Part shown: positions 36,430-47,991 of the stretch, one piece after another
Numbering within the stretch: position 1 is the stretch's first letter
Layout: each line of letters starts with the position of its first letter
DNA from: Achatina immaculata
Taxonomy: Eukaryota; Mollusca; Gastropoda; Stylommatophora; Achatinidae
Direction: 5' to 3'
DNA length: 64,000 nucleotides
Assembly (NCBI GenBank): GCA_009760885.1
Contig: CM019719.1
Coordinates: 25,785,084-25,849,083, forward strand
Notes under the pieces: generated by a model
The model's database searches: none
The model's input: the letters and a program-made list of their open reading frames with translations, nothing else
Told to the model about the DNA's origin: nothing
Position numbers and translations under genes: made by a program

Positions 36430-36835
36430 GAGAGGAAAGAGTGGGACTTGTAATGCAGTGGAAAGAGTGGGACTTGTAAGGCAGTGGAAAGAGTGGGACT
36501 TGTAAGGCAGTGGAAAGAGTGGGACTTGTAATGCAGTGGAAAGAGTGGGACTTGTAAGGCAGTGGGAAAAGTGGGACTTGTAAGGCAGTGGAAAGAGTGG
36601 GACTTGTACGGCAGTGGGAAAGAGTGTGAATTGTAAGGCAGTGGAAAGAGTGGGACTTGTAAGGTAGTGGAAAAAGTGTGACTTGTAAGGCAGTGGGAAA
36701 AAATGTGACTTGTAAGGCAGTGGGAAAGAGTGTGACTTGTAAGGCAGTGGAAAAGAGTGGGACTTGTAAGGCAGTGGGAAAGAGTGGGACTTGTAAGGCA
36801 GTGGGAAAGAGTGGGACTTTTAACGCAAGCAATAG
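36430..36835. repeat. 26-bp minisatellite
   Basis: About sixteen copies of GTGGGACTTGTAAGGCAGTG plus GAAAGA, with single-base indels. Confidence 0.95.
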
Positions 36836-37059
36836 TGCGTTTTTAATCTGGGCGGCCATGTCAATCAAATATTGCTAGAACCAGTTAATGTGATTTCTCG
36901 CTTTTGTTCTATGTCGCTGGAAAATAGAACTAATGTTCTTTGGAGCTGATGATGTGAAGCCATTGAGGCATATCATCGTGTTGAACTGGAAGTTGATTAC
37001 AGAAACTATTTTTTTTTGTAAGTTCCTGGGTGTAGGTTAAAGAAAAAAGGCAGAGAAAA

Positions 37060-37235
37060 GTGCAATACTTCTTTAGCATATTACACCGCCATGGGGACTA
37101 TATCGATCCCAGGCTCGTTAACTAGGCTAAGCTTGTTATTGTGGGTACTGACGGTGAGGTAGGGTATACGATACCTCGGTCGGTTATGGTTGGCCAGACG
37201 TGGCGCTAGCATGTCAGCTATGGGTGGCTGGCTGC
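37060..37235. mobile_element. SINE-like repeat, partial inverted copy
   Basis: AATACTTCTTTAGCATATTA, CCATGGGGACTATATCGATC and CTAGCATGTCAGCTATGGGT follow the 55613 copy (same orientation), with heavy drift in the middle. Confidence 0.65.
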
Positions 37236-37619
37236 CCAGTGGACAGCGCTTTCATCCTGCAGTCATGAGAGAAGCTGTCCAACAAGAAATATAAACAGCG
37301 AGGTTACATAAACAGCCAATGTCTGACTGACGTAAAACTATATTCACAGGCAGAGAGAGTCATGAGGACGGGCAGATAATATAATTCTCTTAGACGTGAA
37401 CGGAAAGTGATATAATGTGAATGAACATAATAGACGATCAGAAAGGAATTGATGTATGAAGATCTATTTATCTGCCGAACATTGTTTCGCACTATTTCCC
37501 CCCCCCCCTCTTTCTCTCGCGCTATCTCTCTTTCTCTCGAGCTATCTCTCTCTGCTCTCTTTAGTACTCTCTCTGCTCCCTTTAATTCATTAGACACATC
37601 AGGCCGCTTTTAGCTAGAA

Positions 37620-37800
37620 AATTTCCAGTTTTGTTGGTACTTCTTGACTGTCCCCCATGTCAGTCCTTTGTTTAACAGCATTCTTTCTGCTGCACGGCTT
37701 TGTTTACCAGTATTCTTTCTGCTGCACGCCTCCATGTCTCTTTGAGTCGTCCCTTTCTTCTTTCATCCAGTGAGGTCCACATCAAAGCTGTTCGTGGAGA
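37620..37800 (-). mobile_element. non-LTR RT C-terminal remnant
   Basis: Minus strand from about 37800 reads MWTSLDERRKGRLKETWRRA then AERM, the GRxKETWRR segment typical of non-LTR polyprotein ends. A CTTTGTTTA-CAGCATTCTTTCTGCTGCAC duplication lies inside. The + strand frame through it (37700-38311, 203 residues) shows no recognised domain and is not called. Confidence 0.55.
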
Positions 37801-38430
37801 GATTACGCACGATTACCCAACCCAAACTAAGTGTAACTTCCAGACATTACTCTCTAATATCGCAGCATACTACAACCACTGCTACGGACTGAGAGGCTGT
37901 CGAGGGCTTAGAAATCTCTGGGAATATTTCATCTTACACTCGATTAGTTCGCTCCCGAGCTCTATTATCGCTTACAGAACTGAGAAAAAATGCTTCCCAA
38001 ACTTCTCTGGCTGCAGCCTCCTAGCCTCACAAGTTACACCGCTAGTGCCACCCTCTCCACCACCCTCAAACCCCACACTACCACCCCCTCCCCAAAATAA
38101 CGTTTTCCGCCTTTTTTCATTTTGTTGTCCTATTCACTTCTTTTTTCTTCTGTACATTGGGTTCTTCCTACAACGGGTTAGGAAAAAAAGGGTAGGGGGA
38201 AGTTCCGTCCATTTCAAGAACCTCTCTTCAAGAAGGAGCACACAGAATTTAAATCACTGTTCTAGGGGAAAAGACGAAGATAGATGCTGGAGCAAAGTTC
38301 TTCATAACTAAAAGATATTTTTGATCCTCATCACATTCGTTATAATCGTGGATTAATTTTATGTAATCTTGGTGTATCATTCAATATAATCTGGAAAACT
38401 ACAACAGAACACATTATAATAGATTTTATG
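37801..38430. other. non-coding sequence
   Basis: Nothing recognised. Confidence 0.35.
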
Positions 38431-38537
38431 TGTGTGTCTGTGCGTGCCTGCGCGCGCGCAAGAGAAACATCAGATCTTAAGCAGGAATTCAGCTAAACTG
38501 TGACTATATATTAACAGACAAAAAAAAAACAAAGATA

Positions 38538-39200
38538 ATGAAAAGTAATAGTGCAAGCAATAGCCTCATGGTAATTAAAGGAGTGCTAATTCAGGAAGTA
38601 GAGTATTTCACATATTTATGCAGCATAGTGCCTAAATATGAGGGAACAGAAGAGAATGTTAAAGCTAGAATAACCAAGGCCAGGGCAGAATTTATCCAAC
38701 TTAACAAAATATGGTCATCTGAGAACATCAAAACAAGAACCAAACTTAGGCTTTTCAATACAAATGTAAAGACTGTCCTACTATATGGTTCGGAGACATG
38801 GGTTATGACCAAGACAATACAACAGAGGATACAAACATTCATGAACTACTGCTTGAGGAGGGTTTTAAACATTAAATTGCAGGAAAAGACCAGGAACGAG
38901 GAAGTCTTGGAAAGGACAGGGCAAGAATCTATTAACCTACAAATCATGTCTAGGAAATGGAGGTGGACTGGCCACACTCTGAGGAAACTCAACACCAGCA
39001 TAGCAAGACAGGCACTGACATGGAATCCTCAAGGAAATAGAAAACGAGGAAGACCTAGATTTACTTGGACAAGAGAAATTATGACAGTGCTCAGAAACAA
39101 GGAACACACATGGAAGGAAGCAGGGAATAATTCCAAGAACAGGGATGACTGGAGGGCCTTTATCCGTGACATATGCTCTCAATGGAGTGAAAGGCAATGA
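38538..39200 (+). pseudogene. 5'-truncated non-LTR retrotransposon RT C-terminal part (family C), frame intact
   Basis: Open for 220 residues to TGA at 39198-39200. Order: EVEYFTYLCSIVPKYEG (the YLG motif with Gly changed to Cys), then VLLYGSETWVMTK, IMSRKWRWTGHTLRK, LTWNPQGNRKRGRPR, DDWRAFIRDICSQ and the end WSERQ. This is the thumb and C-terminal part of a Jockey/RTE-like polyprotein. The endonuclease and catalytic RT motifs are missing upstream, so it cannot move on its own. An ATGATGATG tail follows, as in family D. Intact frame suggests recent insertion. Confidence 0.88.
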
Positions 39201-39206
39201 TGATGA

Positions 39207-39248
39207 TGTATGTATATGTGTGTATGTATGTGTATGTATGTGTGTATG

Positions 39249-39277
<29 letters not shown>
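39207..39277. repeat. (TATG)n microsatellite
   Basis: TATG/TGTA run following the ATG tail of the retroelement. Confidence 0.95.
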
Positions 39278-39279
<2 letters not shown>

Positions 39280-40320
39280 CGACCCAGAGGGACCCACCCC
39301 CCCCCCTTCCCATCAGAATATCTCAGGTTTAAAAGACCGAAACAAAGGGTCTGCCTCTGATGGTCTGGAAAGTTGTGTAGTTTCCTCTACGCATGCTTTG
39401 CCATCCGTAAGTTTTCTGTAGACATGGCTTCTGGACATCTCCTTGCAACATCTAGTATGGGTTATTTATAGCCAACTCAGTCCTGAAGATTCTATTCCCC
39501 TGTGTTCAGCTTCATAAGCTCAGCCATCCATTCAAAGGGACGGGTTGCCCTCATGAGTCCTGTCATCAGCAGGATTTCTTCATTTGTACCTGACAATTTT
39601 TTCGTCATTTTCTAGGACTCTGTCATGTAAGTCGCGACTCTGTCAGGTAAGTCACTGCAGAGAGCCCATTATAAAAGAATATACTCTTATATCTATATTT
39701 TTACCACTCATACTTCTGAAGAATGGTGTTTCGGCATTCTGAAGAATGGTGTTTCGGCAATCTTCACTTTACGTAGTTGGGGGATTGTGGTCTATATTGT
39801 CCTATTCACGACTGACAGTTATGTCTCTTTGTGTTCTGAACATACCGTGGTGTCAGACTGCCAGTCGGTTTCTGCAAGTTCCTTGAGTGAACCCAACAAG
39901 CAGACTTCTTTGTACACTCCGCCATCACGCCGACACCAACCATAACTCGCTGGTCAGTCTGAGTTAAAGCAATAACTTGTTTAAATGAGCACCGTGGGGT
40001 AACAGAGCCCGTCAACGTGGCTCTTACAAATGAAGGCCAGCCGCATTAAAGATTGGTAATTTGGCTCTAAACAAAAGTAAAGGTAAGTGTTAATGAGGCA
40101 CAAGCTTAAATAGGCGGTCCGACAGAATAAAAGAAATGTTAACAGCCGTCAAAGGAGATGACAACGGCCGTAAAACTGGTTCCAGTAATGAAAATAAATG
40201 GATGTATGATTCAATGTCACAAAAACTTTCCTCACTCCTTCTATCTTTTTGTAAAACTGAGACCATGCATCCATCTATTCTCATGAGCGGCCATCACAGC
40301 GCAGAGGCACCTAAAGAGTA
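39278..40320. other. non-coding sequence
   Basis: No gene. A 17-bp direct duplication (CTGAAGAATGGTGTTTCGGC at 39716 and 39739) and a C run at 39297. Confidence 0.4.
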
Positions 40321-40321
40321 G

Positions 40322-40440
40322 GTTGTTACTGCCCGCAGTTTTCTTGACCTGTAGGCACAATAAACTAGAGGAAGTGGTCAACATCGTGCCTAGCCCGCTT
40401 CCCTTCCCCAGCTACAAGAAGAGCCAGATACTGGAGTGGT
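40322..40440 (-). mobile_element. tRNA-derived SINE, body fragment
   Basis: TTTTCTTGACCTGTAGGCAC, GGTCAACATCGTGCCTAGCC and CTTCCCTTCCCCAGCTA parallel the body of the 13885 copy. The tRNA-like head is absent. Confidence 0.6.
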
Positions 40441-40636
40441 TCCTGTTGGAATTGCCTGTGGAAATGAAGAAATCAGACAGCAAAGTGAGACAGGCATTAG
40501 AGAACAGTAACACGGCTGTCAGTGTTTGAAGAGGAAACTGACTTTCAAGTAAAAATCAGTTTTTAAATAAGAAAACACGCTCTACTTCATAGTGAATGAA
40601 AGATAAGAATAGGGTGCTGACAAAATCTGCTTCAGT

Positions 40637-40905
40637 TCAATCATTTGCATGTCCCTTGCCTCCCTAACAGCTCTCATGTAGACCTTTCAGTTATAAGCAA
40701 GATGCCCTGTTGCTGACGCATCTATTCGCAGTTGAACGATGTCTTGCATCCATCTTTGCCTTGATATTCTTCTCTTTCCTTTTCAGGTTATGTGACATTC
40801 CAAGACTGTGTTCTTTAAATTCTCACGACGGTTAATATGTCCAAAATATTTAAGTTTCCTCTGTTTAATCTTCTTTTAATCTGTTTAATCTGGTCCTAAT
40901 ATTGG
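40637..40905 (-). mobile_element. non-LTR retrotransposon tail (family A), decayed minus copy
   Basis: CATTTGCATGTCCCTTGCCT, CAAGATGCCCTGTTGCTGAC and AATATTTAAGTTTCCTC match the minus-strand copies at 21346 and 52203, with deletions and stops. The oldest of the five copies by eye. Confidence 0.8.
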
Positions 40906-41280
40906 CATTCGGCCTTGTAGGAAAGTCAGCCTTTTCCCTTTCTAGATTTTGTAATGCGAGCAAATCAAGAACTCATCATCCTACGGGTTACCAGGAATCA
41001 GCTTCTGAATTTAATAATTCCGATATCTTATCTGATGTGTTCAAGTCTGTAGAATTCTAAGGATTCATGCAAGGGAAAATGTCATTGAAAAAAGACCGCC
41101 CTAGAGAAATATTGATTATTCTTTAAGAAATCAAATTTCCTGTGGAGCTGATTTATAACGTGGAGGGTGGTCGAGTGTGTCCAGCCAGTGAGTCACGGTC
41201 AATAATCGGTGTATTGCGCCTTGGCTTAGGGGCGAGCATGCCGCGAGTTAATTTCTTCTAGGATGGGGGAATATAATGTG

Positions 41281-41415
41281 ACATCATCATCATCCTGTGC
41301 CGTGTCCCCTCGGAAGAGTGCCTGCAGTGTCCAGCGCATCCAGGTTAGCTGAATCCAGTTCAGATCTTTTTGTCGTCCATGATCCATATTGATGCCAAAT
41401 CTATAGTTCTTTTCC
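41281..41415 (-). mobile_element. non-LTR tail scrap
   Basis: CATCATCATCATCCTGTGCC at the left is an (ATG)n tail on the minus strand, as in families C and D; the minus frame ends DLNWIQLTWMRWTLQ, a plausible decayed C-terminus. Confidence 0.45.
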
Positions 41416-41454
41416 TTTAGCTTGTCCCTCTAGTGTGGTTTAATTAATTTATTA

Positions 41455-42655
41455 TACCTCTTGATATAACCTAAACTTCAACAAGGCTTTAGGAAAAAAC
41501 AGAGGATGCACAGACGCAATATTTGCCCTCAGACAGTTGTCAGAGAAAACGATCGAATTTAATAACACCCTTTACTTGGCTTTTGTTGACCAAGAAAAAG
41601 CATTCGACGGAATGGACAGGAACAAACTATGGGAAGTCCTAAAACAATGTGGGGTTACCAATCATCTAATAAATCTGTGTAAGGGTCTGTAGAACAACGG
41701 AAGTGGCATCATCAGAGCAATAAGGGGGCATTCTGAAACCTTTATTACTATATCTGGCGTCCGGCAAGCTTGTATCTTATCATCGCTGCTATTTATAACA
41801 TATATCGATAACATCTGTAGAGAAGCTGGACTGACAAGGACAGCAAAAAGTCAACAAAATGAAATAGAACAAACAGAAGACGATATAACCATAAACGAAC
41901 TATTATTTGCAGATGACCGAGCTCTAGTTGCCGACTCAGAAGAAGGGTTGCAAGATCACATGAATAGATTGAATTATGCATGCAAAGAACAAAATATGAA
42001 AATCAGCCTAGCCAAAACAGAAATCATGACCATCGCAAGAGCAGACACACTAAAAAACATTACACTGGAAAACCTTACTACGAAGCAAGTTACACATTTC
42101 AAATACCTCGGAAGCATTTTCTCAACAAAAGGAAAAATTAGACGTAGAAATCGAAAACAGATGTAACAAAGCGAACCAACTTATCGGGAGAATGGGGCTC
42201 CCATACTAAACAACAAGTATGTCTCACTGGAAACCAAAAGAACTATCTATAAGACAATCTCCATACCAACTTTGTGCTACCAATGTCAGGCGTGGACACT
42301 GACAGCAAAAGACAAAAGGAAAATTACAACAACTGAAATGAGATTCTGAAGAAGAATTCCTGGAATATCAAGAATGGACAGAATCAGAAATGATGTCATT
42401 AGAAATAAAGTAGGGGTCGAACCCGATCTGAACTATATACAAAAACAGCAAATAATATGGTTGGGTCATGTATCACGACTACCAACAGAACGTGTACCAC
42501 AGAGAGCGATGTTTTACAGACCACACAAAAGCAGAGGAAGGGGCCGCCCATGCAAACGATGGACCGATGGTATAGCAGAGTCCCTGAATATCTCAATATA
42601 AGAAGCCAACAGGCGAGCCATTGGGAGACAATTGCACTTCACTTCTACACCTAAC
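41455..42655 (+). pseudogene. non-LTR retrotransposon reverse transcriptase (family B), 5'-truncated and broken
   Basis: The largest RT in the window. Successive frames give GCTDAIFALRQLSEK (motif 2/2a), TLYLAFVDQEKAFDGMDR (motif A, with the first catalytic Asp), SGVRQACILSSLLF (motif B), NELLFADDRALVADS (motif C, FADD with both Asp), THFKYLGSIFSTKG, a thumb, then IIWLGHVSRLP and SRGRGRPCKRWTDG to a TAA after SLNISI. At least one in-frame stop (41690) and frameshifts near 42150 and 42340 inactivate it. The endonuclease domain is missing. An (ACAAG)n tract at 42669-42690 may be its tail. Motif order fits the Jockey/RTE-like group; the clade is uncertain. Confidence 0.92.
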
Positions 42656-42668
42656 AGTAAATGAGGAA

Positions 42669-42691
42669 GGACAAGACAAGACAAGACAAGA
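42669..42691. repeat. (ACAAG)n short array
   Basis: Four to five ACAAG units at the 3' side of the family B RT; similar ACAAG runs lie after the SINE-like copy at 10106. Confidence 0.8.
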
Positions 42692-43547
42692 TATAACCGA
42701 AATAAATGTTTTAGTATTTATGTCTTTAATTATTTCTCTTTCAATTTCAGTTTATTTAGTTGTTTTTTTTTTTTGTTTTGTTTTGTTTTATGCGGGAAAA
42801 TGAAAAGCGGGAATGGAAGAACAATGTAGATGTGAAGAGACTGCTGGGGCTAGGACAAATTAAGGGTACTGGCAGGAAATGTGAACTGTGTGACAGAAAA
42901 CGCATCGTAAACAACCAACACTTGACAGGAACTGTTAGCAAACATACTCTTAGATCGATGCTGCGGCATGCGGCGGGGCATATATGGGGCTGTCCTGAAT
43001 GCAGTGAAGCCGGAGTCTGAATTTTTAGCTTTGAACTTACTTGTTTTCTTTTGTCTGTGGAATTTGCTACATTCTCTTGTATATCCACGTTTCAAGCTCC
43101 TCGAGCCTCTTTTCCATTTTCTCAATTAATGTTCAGTCTTGTAAATCTCAGAGGATTGTCGGTTGTACACAGAGTCTCCTGACTCACAGGTTGAGTTTCT
43201 GTACTATATACTACAGCGTAACTGGGAGCGGTTATGTTTTCAAAGCCTGTGCAGTCTTTGAATATAGTCTTAAGTTACCTTCAGTAGCCGTTTTTTTGTG
43301 AGAAAACCAACAAATGCTTATTGGTTTGGGAAGCAAAAGTCACTGAATGGTACTTGGAATCAGGCATCGCGACCTCAGCCTGACGCTCAGGAAACAATCT
43401 ATGTACGTCAATAACCGACCACGCTATGGCAAGAGTTACTATTCTGAAATACTACAGCCAACTCCGTCGTGGCTGATGCCGATCCACCGCTGTGGTGTGC
43501 TGCAGTATAGATATTATTGACTCTCAGGGTTTATGTGCGGCAGAAAG
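42692..43547. other. non-coding sequence
   Basis: No gene recognised. Confidence 0.4.
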
Positions 43548-43549
43548 TA

Positions 43550-44842
43550 CGAGGCGTGATTGATAAGTTCTCGGCTTGAGGTACAAATACTTGAAACAGA
43601 CAGTTGATATTAGGTGCATTTGTAGATCAGGTTAATGTAAGACTGAATACTAAGTTTCAAGAAATTAGCTCAACCAATTTTTTTTTTGCAGGCTACTGAA
43701 GTGGTAAGGGGTGGCAGAAATTGAGTAAATTGATAACATTTCTCATCGAGCAGTCATTCTCTACCTCTGCATCAAGGCCTTATCATCGAAGGAGATCCAT
43801 GAGGATATAGTAGAGACTTCAGGGGAGAGTACCCCGTCTTACATCACAGTGAAGAAATGGACAGCTCAATTCAAACATGGAAGAGAGAGTCTGGAAGATG
43901 ATCCCCGTCCAGGAAGACCAAGAACGGTAACCACTGATAAACCACCAGCATAATCCATGAAATGATAATGGAGGATCGACGACTAACTGAGCGGTACATT
44001 GCTACTGAGTTGGAGATCTACCAGTAACTTCTTCATGGCATTATTCATAATGATCTTCAAGTGACAAAGGTCTCTGCTCGATGGGTCCCGAAATTTCTTG
44101 GAGCCGGTCACAAACGGCAGCGTCTCAACATGTCAAGAGACAATCTTGGCCATTTTTCTGCAGATCCTCAAAAGTTTCTTCAGCAATTTGTTACTATGGA
44201 TGAGACTGGATTCATCGTTTTCAACCAGAAACCAAAGAACAATCAAAGCAGTGGAAACATCATGGATCCCCATCTCCAAAGAAAGCAAGGATGGTTCTGT
44301 CTGCAGGCAAAGTGATGGCTTCCATCTTTTGGAATTCAGAAGGTGCGTTATTGGTAGACTATCTTCAAAAGGGCAGAGCGATCACTGGGGCCTATTACTC
44401 TAATCTTGTGAAGCAACTGCGTGTCAAACTGAAGGAAAAGCGTCAAGGGAAATTGACGAGAGGAGTCATCTTTCATCAAGACAATGCTCTAGTTCACAAG
44501 TCGGCGGTGGTAATGGCTGCCATTCATGAATGCGGCTTCCAGCTTCTTGAACATCCTCCTTATTCCCCAGATTTGGCCCCTTCGAACTATTACCTGTTTA
44601 TCAAACCCAAAAAAAGGCTCAGTGGTCGCAAATTTGCTTTAGAAGATGACATCATTCATGCTGTAGTCCACTTTCTACTGGCACAAAATGCTGACTTTTA
44701 CAAAGAAGGGACCCGTGTGCTCCAGGATCACTGGACTAAATTCATAAACTTGCATGGGGATTATGTTGAGAAATAACCCCAAAAAAGTTGTCCGCAAATA
44801 ATCCGTTGTGCCTTATGCCGAGAACTTATCAACCGCTCCTCG
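43550..44842 (+). mobile_element. mariner (Tc1/mariner) transposon, full length, inactive
   Basis: Terminal inverted repeats of about 27 bp: CGAGGCGTGATTGATAAGTT on the left and, inverted, CGAGGAGCGGTTGATAAGTT on the right, followed by CTCGGC in both. Flanked by TA at 43548-43549 and 44843-44844, the target duplication of the family. Length 1.29 kb is standard for mariner. The transposase inside is in three frames. Resemblance to the mellifera-type subfamily is a tentative judgement from residues such as VLSAGKVMASIFW and GDYVEK. Confidence 0.95.
43738..44776 (+). pseudogene. mariner transposase pseudogene
   Basis: N-terminal helix-turn-helix (VILYLCIKALSSKEIHED, then YITVKKWTAQFKHGRESLED) ends in a frameshift and stop near 43950. 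SARWVPKFL and VTMDETGF (first catalytic Asp) sit in the frame 44061-44315, and VLSAGKVMASIFWNSEG, GVIFHQDNALVHKS (second Asp) and YSPDLAPSNYYLF in 44291-44776. In DD34D enzymes the third Asp lies in the SDYYLF position; here it is Asn. Two frameshifts and this change make it inactive. The final ~150 codons are open to TAA at 44774-44776. Confidence 0.93.
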
Positions 44843-44989
44843 TAAGTGCTGGTTTCACACTGTGAAATAGTCCGGCGTTTCCAGGTCAACCACGGAGTTT
44901 GTCAAGTATAACAGAGTACCTGGGGGAGGGGGAAATGAAGACACAGGAGACGTCTTCGTCATATGAAAGTCTAAAATCATAGTTTTGTG

Positions 44990-45310
44990 ACAGTCTAAAG
45001 TCATAGTTCTGTGACAGTCTAAAGTCATTGTTGTGTGGCAGTCTAAAATCATGGTCGCGTGACAGTCTAAAATCATGGTTGTGTAACAGTCTAGAATCAT
45101 GGTTGTGTGACAGTCTAAAATCATGGTCGCGTGACAGTCTAAAATCATGGTTGTGTAACAGTCTAAAATCATGGTCGCGTGACAGTCTAAAATCATGGTT
45201 GTGTAACAGTCTAGAATCATGGTTGTGTGACAGTCTAAAATCATGGTCGCGTGACAGTCTAAAATCATGGTCGTGTGACAGTCAAGACCTGTGGTCAAGT
45301 GACAGTGCAG
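44990..45310. repeat. 24-bp minisatellite with three-unit higher-order pattern
   Basis: About thirteen copies of GACAGTCTAAAATCATGGTC plus GCGT. Three subtypes (GGTCGCGTGACAG, GGTTGTGTAACAG, and TAGAATCATGGTTGTGTGACAG) recur in the order A-B-C-A-B-A-B-C-A. Confidence 0.95.
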
Positions 45311-45842
45311 AATGTAGTTTTTCAAACGATGTGCCTCGAGAGAGCTAGAGGCCTGCCGCCATATTTTAAAGAGGAAAAAATAATTTTAGCCAAATTATAA
45401 GGCAATTTTTGCTGATAATATAATAAATAACCCACAGCAGTTTAGTTTTTTGGTTTGAGTCCCGCGCGAGTTGAAATGGCCAGAGATCTGTGCCCTCAAG
45501 CAAGCTCACATTTCACATTGACAACAATGCCTTAGACTTGTATAATAAAAGTTAAAATGGCTCTCTTTTATTTTCGTTTAACAAGTCAGTGTAGTTTGCA
45601 AGCTTTGAAAATACTAAAAGTTCCATGGTTAACCGAACGAGAATCCAGCGTTAACCGAATAAGAGTGTGAGTTACCAAGTGTGCTACAGTCTGAAAATGT
45701 GAGTTTGTCAACAGCTGGCGACAGACGTCAAGATGTTTCTGTGCTTGCTGGGAAGTGCGGTCATGGGGGGACTCATCGAGACTGCCCCCGTGCTGAAGCG
45801 GAGCTCGTGCAAATGCCGAACGATGATGCTTTGGGAAGGGCC
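45311..45842. other. non-coding sequence
   Basis: A frame at 45733 begins with a hydrophobic stretch but runs into the tandem array; not called. Confidence 0.4.
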
Positions 45843-46740
45843 CAGCTGGGCTAACAAGCGCCGAGTACTAGTACTAGATTTGTTTTCAACAGCTGGGCTA
45901 ACAAGCGCCGAGTACTAGTACTAGATTTGTTTTCAACAGCTGGGCTAACAAGCGCCGAGTACTGGTACTAGATTTGTTTTCAACAGCTGGGCTGACAAGC
46001 ATCGAGTATTGGTACTAGATTTGTTTTCAACAGCTGGGCTGACAAGCGTCGAGTACTGGTACTAGATTTGTTTTCAACAGCTGGGCTGACAAGCGCCGAG
46101 TACTGGTACTAGATTTGTTTTCAACAGCTGTGCTGACAAGCGCCGAGTACTAGTACTAGATTTGTTTTCAACAGCTGGGCTAACAAGCACCGAGTACTGG
46201 TACTAGATTTGTTTTCAACAGCTGGGCTGACAAGCGCCGAGTACTAGTACTAGATTTGTTTTCAACAGCTGGGCTAACAAGCGCCAAGTACTAGTACTAG
46301 ATTTGTTTTCAACAGCTAGGCTGACAAGCGCCGAGTACTGGTACTAGATTTGTTTTCAACAGCTGGGCTGACAAGCATCGAGTACTGGTACTAGATTTGT
46401 TTTCAACAGCTGGGCTGACAAGCGTCGAGTACTGGTACTAGATTTGTTTTCAACAGCTGGGCTGACAAGCGCCGAGTACTGGTACTAGATTTGTTTTCAA
46501 CAGCTGGGCTGACAAGCGCCGAGTACTGGTACTAGATTTGTTTTCAACAGCTGGGCTGACAAGCGTCGAGTACTGGTACTAGATTTGTTTTCAACAGCTG
46601 GGCTGACAAGCGCCAAGTACTGGTACTAGATTTGTTTTCAACAGCTAGGCTGACAAGCGTCAAGTACTGGTACTAGATTTGTTTTCAACAGCTGGCCTGA
46701 CAAGCGTCAAGTGCTGGTACTGGATTTGTTTTAAACAGCT
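45843..46740. repeat. 47-bp minisatellite with 8-unit higher-order repeat
   Basis: About nineteen copies of CAGCTGGGCTGACAAGCGCC then GAGTACTGGTACTAGATTTG and TTTTCAA. Each unit holds an E-box-like CAGCTG and a near-palindrome AGTACTAGTACT. Variant order (GCATC, GCGTC, GCGCC) recurs at 376 bp (8 x 47): compare 45995 and 46371. Confidence 0.95.
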
Positions 46741-47504
46741 TGACTTGGGGCTTCATTACTAGTGGCTGAGTGGCGCCCAGATCTGGGCTTGTGTCGTTGA
46801 TGTCGGTGTCCCCAGAACTGAACCTTTTTTGCGTGTTGTCATAAACTGTACATTCCCCTTTCTCACTGCAAATTTCACGGGCAGCTGGAGACAGACATTC
46901 AATCCCTTCCTTTCAACAATGCGTCAGGAGGGCACGAACGACAACCTCGATGTCCGCCATATTTCTTCTGCTGATCGCTTATCTCGCGATTCACTGCCTC
47001 AGAATTGGTATTCACGTGTTCAGCATGATGTGACACATGACGTAAGCATGGCGTTACAAATGTCAGTAAATCGTATAAGACTGGAACCTTGACAGAAATT
47101 AGAGTATCGAAAAACGTGACGAATTTTTTTACTGACCGTGATATTCCTTCTGAAATAATGCCAGAGTTTATCTCATGGTTGGATATCTGCCTTCAGCATC
47201 TACGCAAGCTCGAAAGACATTAGTTGTCCCAAGAATTCTGAGTGGAAAAACGAGCAGTACAGCTAGAGCAGGTACCAAATGGCCCACGTGTCTTGCCTTT
47301 TTATTTCTTGTCCACACTTCTTTGTTCTCGGTCAGTGTACAGGGAGATGAGAATGCCGATTTTGAAGACATATATTGTGCTCAAATGTATTATTCACGTC
47401 CTGGTAGGCAGGAATGCGAGAAGGCAAGTAAGCAGAAGGATAGACAGACAAACAAATAGATAGACAGGCAGGCAGGCAGGAAATCAGACAGACAGGTGGG
47501 TAAG
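46741..47504. other. non-coding sequence
   Basis: The 87-residue frame 46829-47092 has no recognised domain. Nothing else seen. Confidence 0.4.
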
Positions 47505-47506
47505 CG

Positions 47507-47790
<284 letters not shown>

Positions 47791-47991
47791 CATATAGTGA
47801 TATAACAGGTAACAACTACTAATAATGGCGTTTTTTTTCTAATTTAAAGGTAGTTTCTGCAGCAGATACATGTTGTATGCAACTTTATAAAGAACTATCA
47901 TCTTTTGAAAAGATAATTCTATCTTTATCTTCAGAAAAGTAAAAATCTACCCTGTATACAGATATCTGGGAAATTCAAGTTTCTTGATGTA

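Noticed and set aside
37700..38311. 203-residue + strand frame
   Set aside because: Starts in an antisense retroelement remnant; Pro- and Phe-rich low-complexity end; no recognised domain.
45450..45475. tRNA B box (GGTTTGAGTCCCGCG)
   Set aside because: No A box at the right distance and no cloverleaf.
45733..45918. Small secreted peptide (hydrophobic start, Lys-Arg, Cys-Lys-Cys)
   Set aside because: Only 61 residues, runs into the 47-bp array, no exon structure or homologue recognised.
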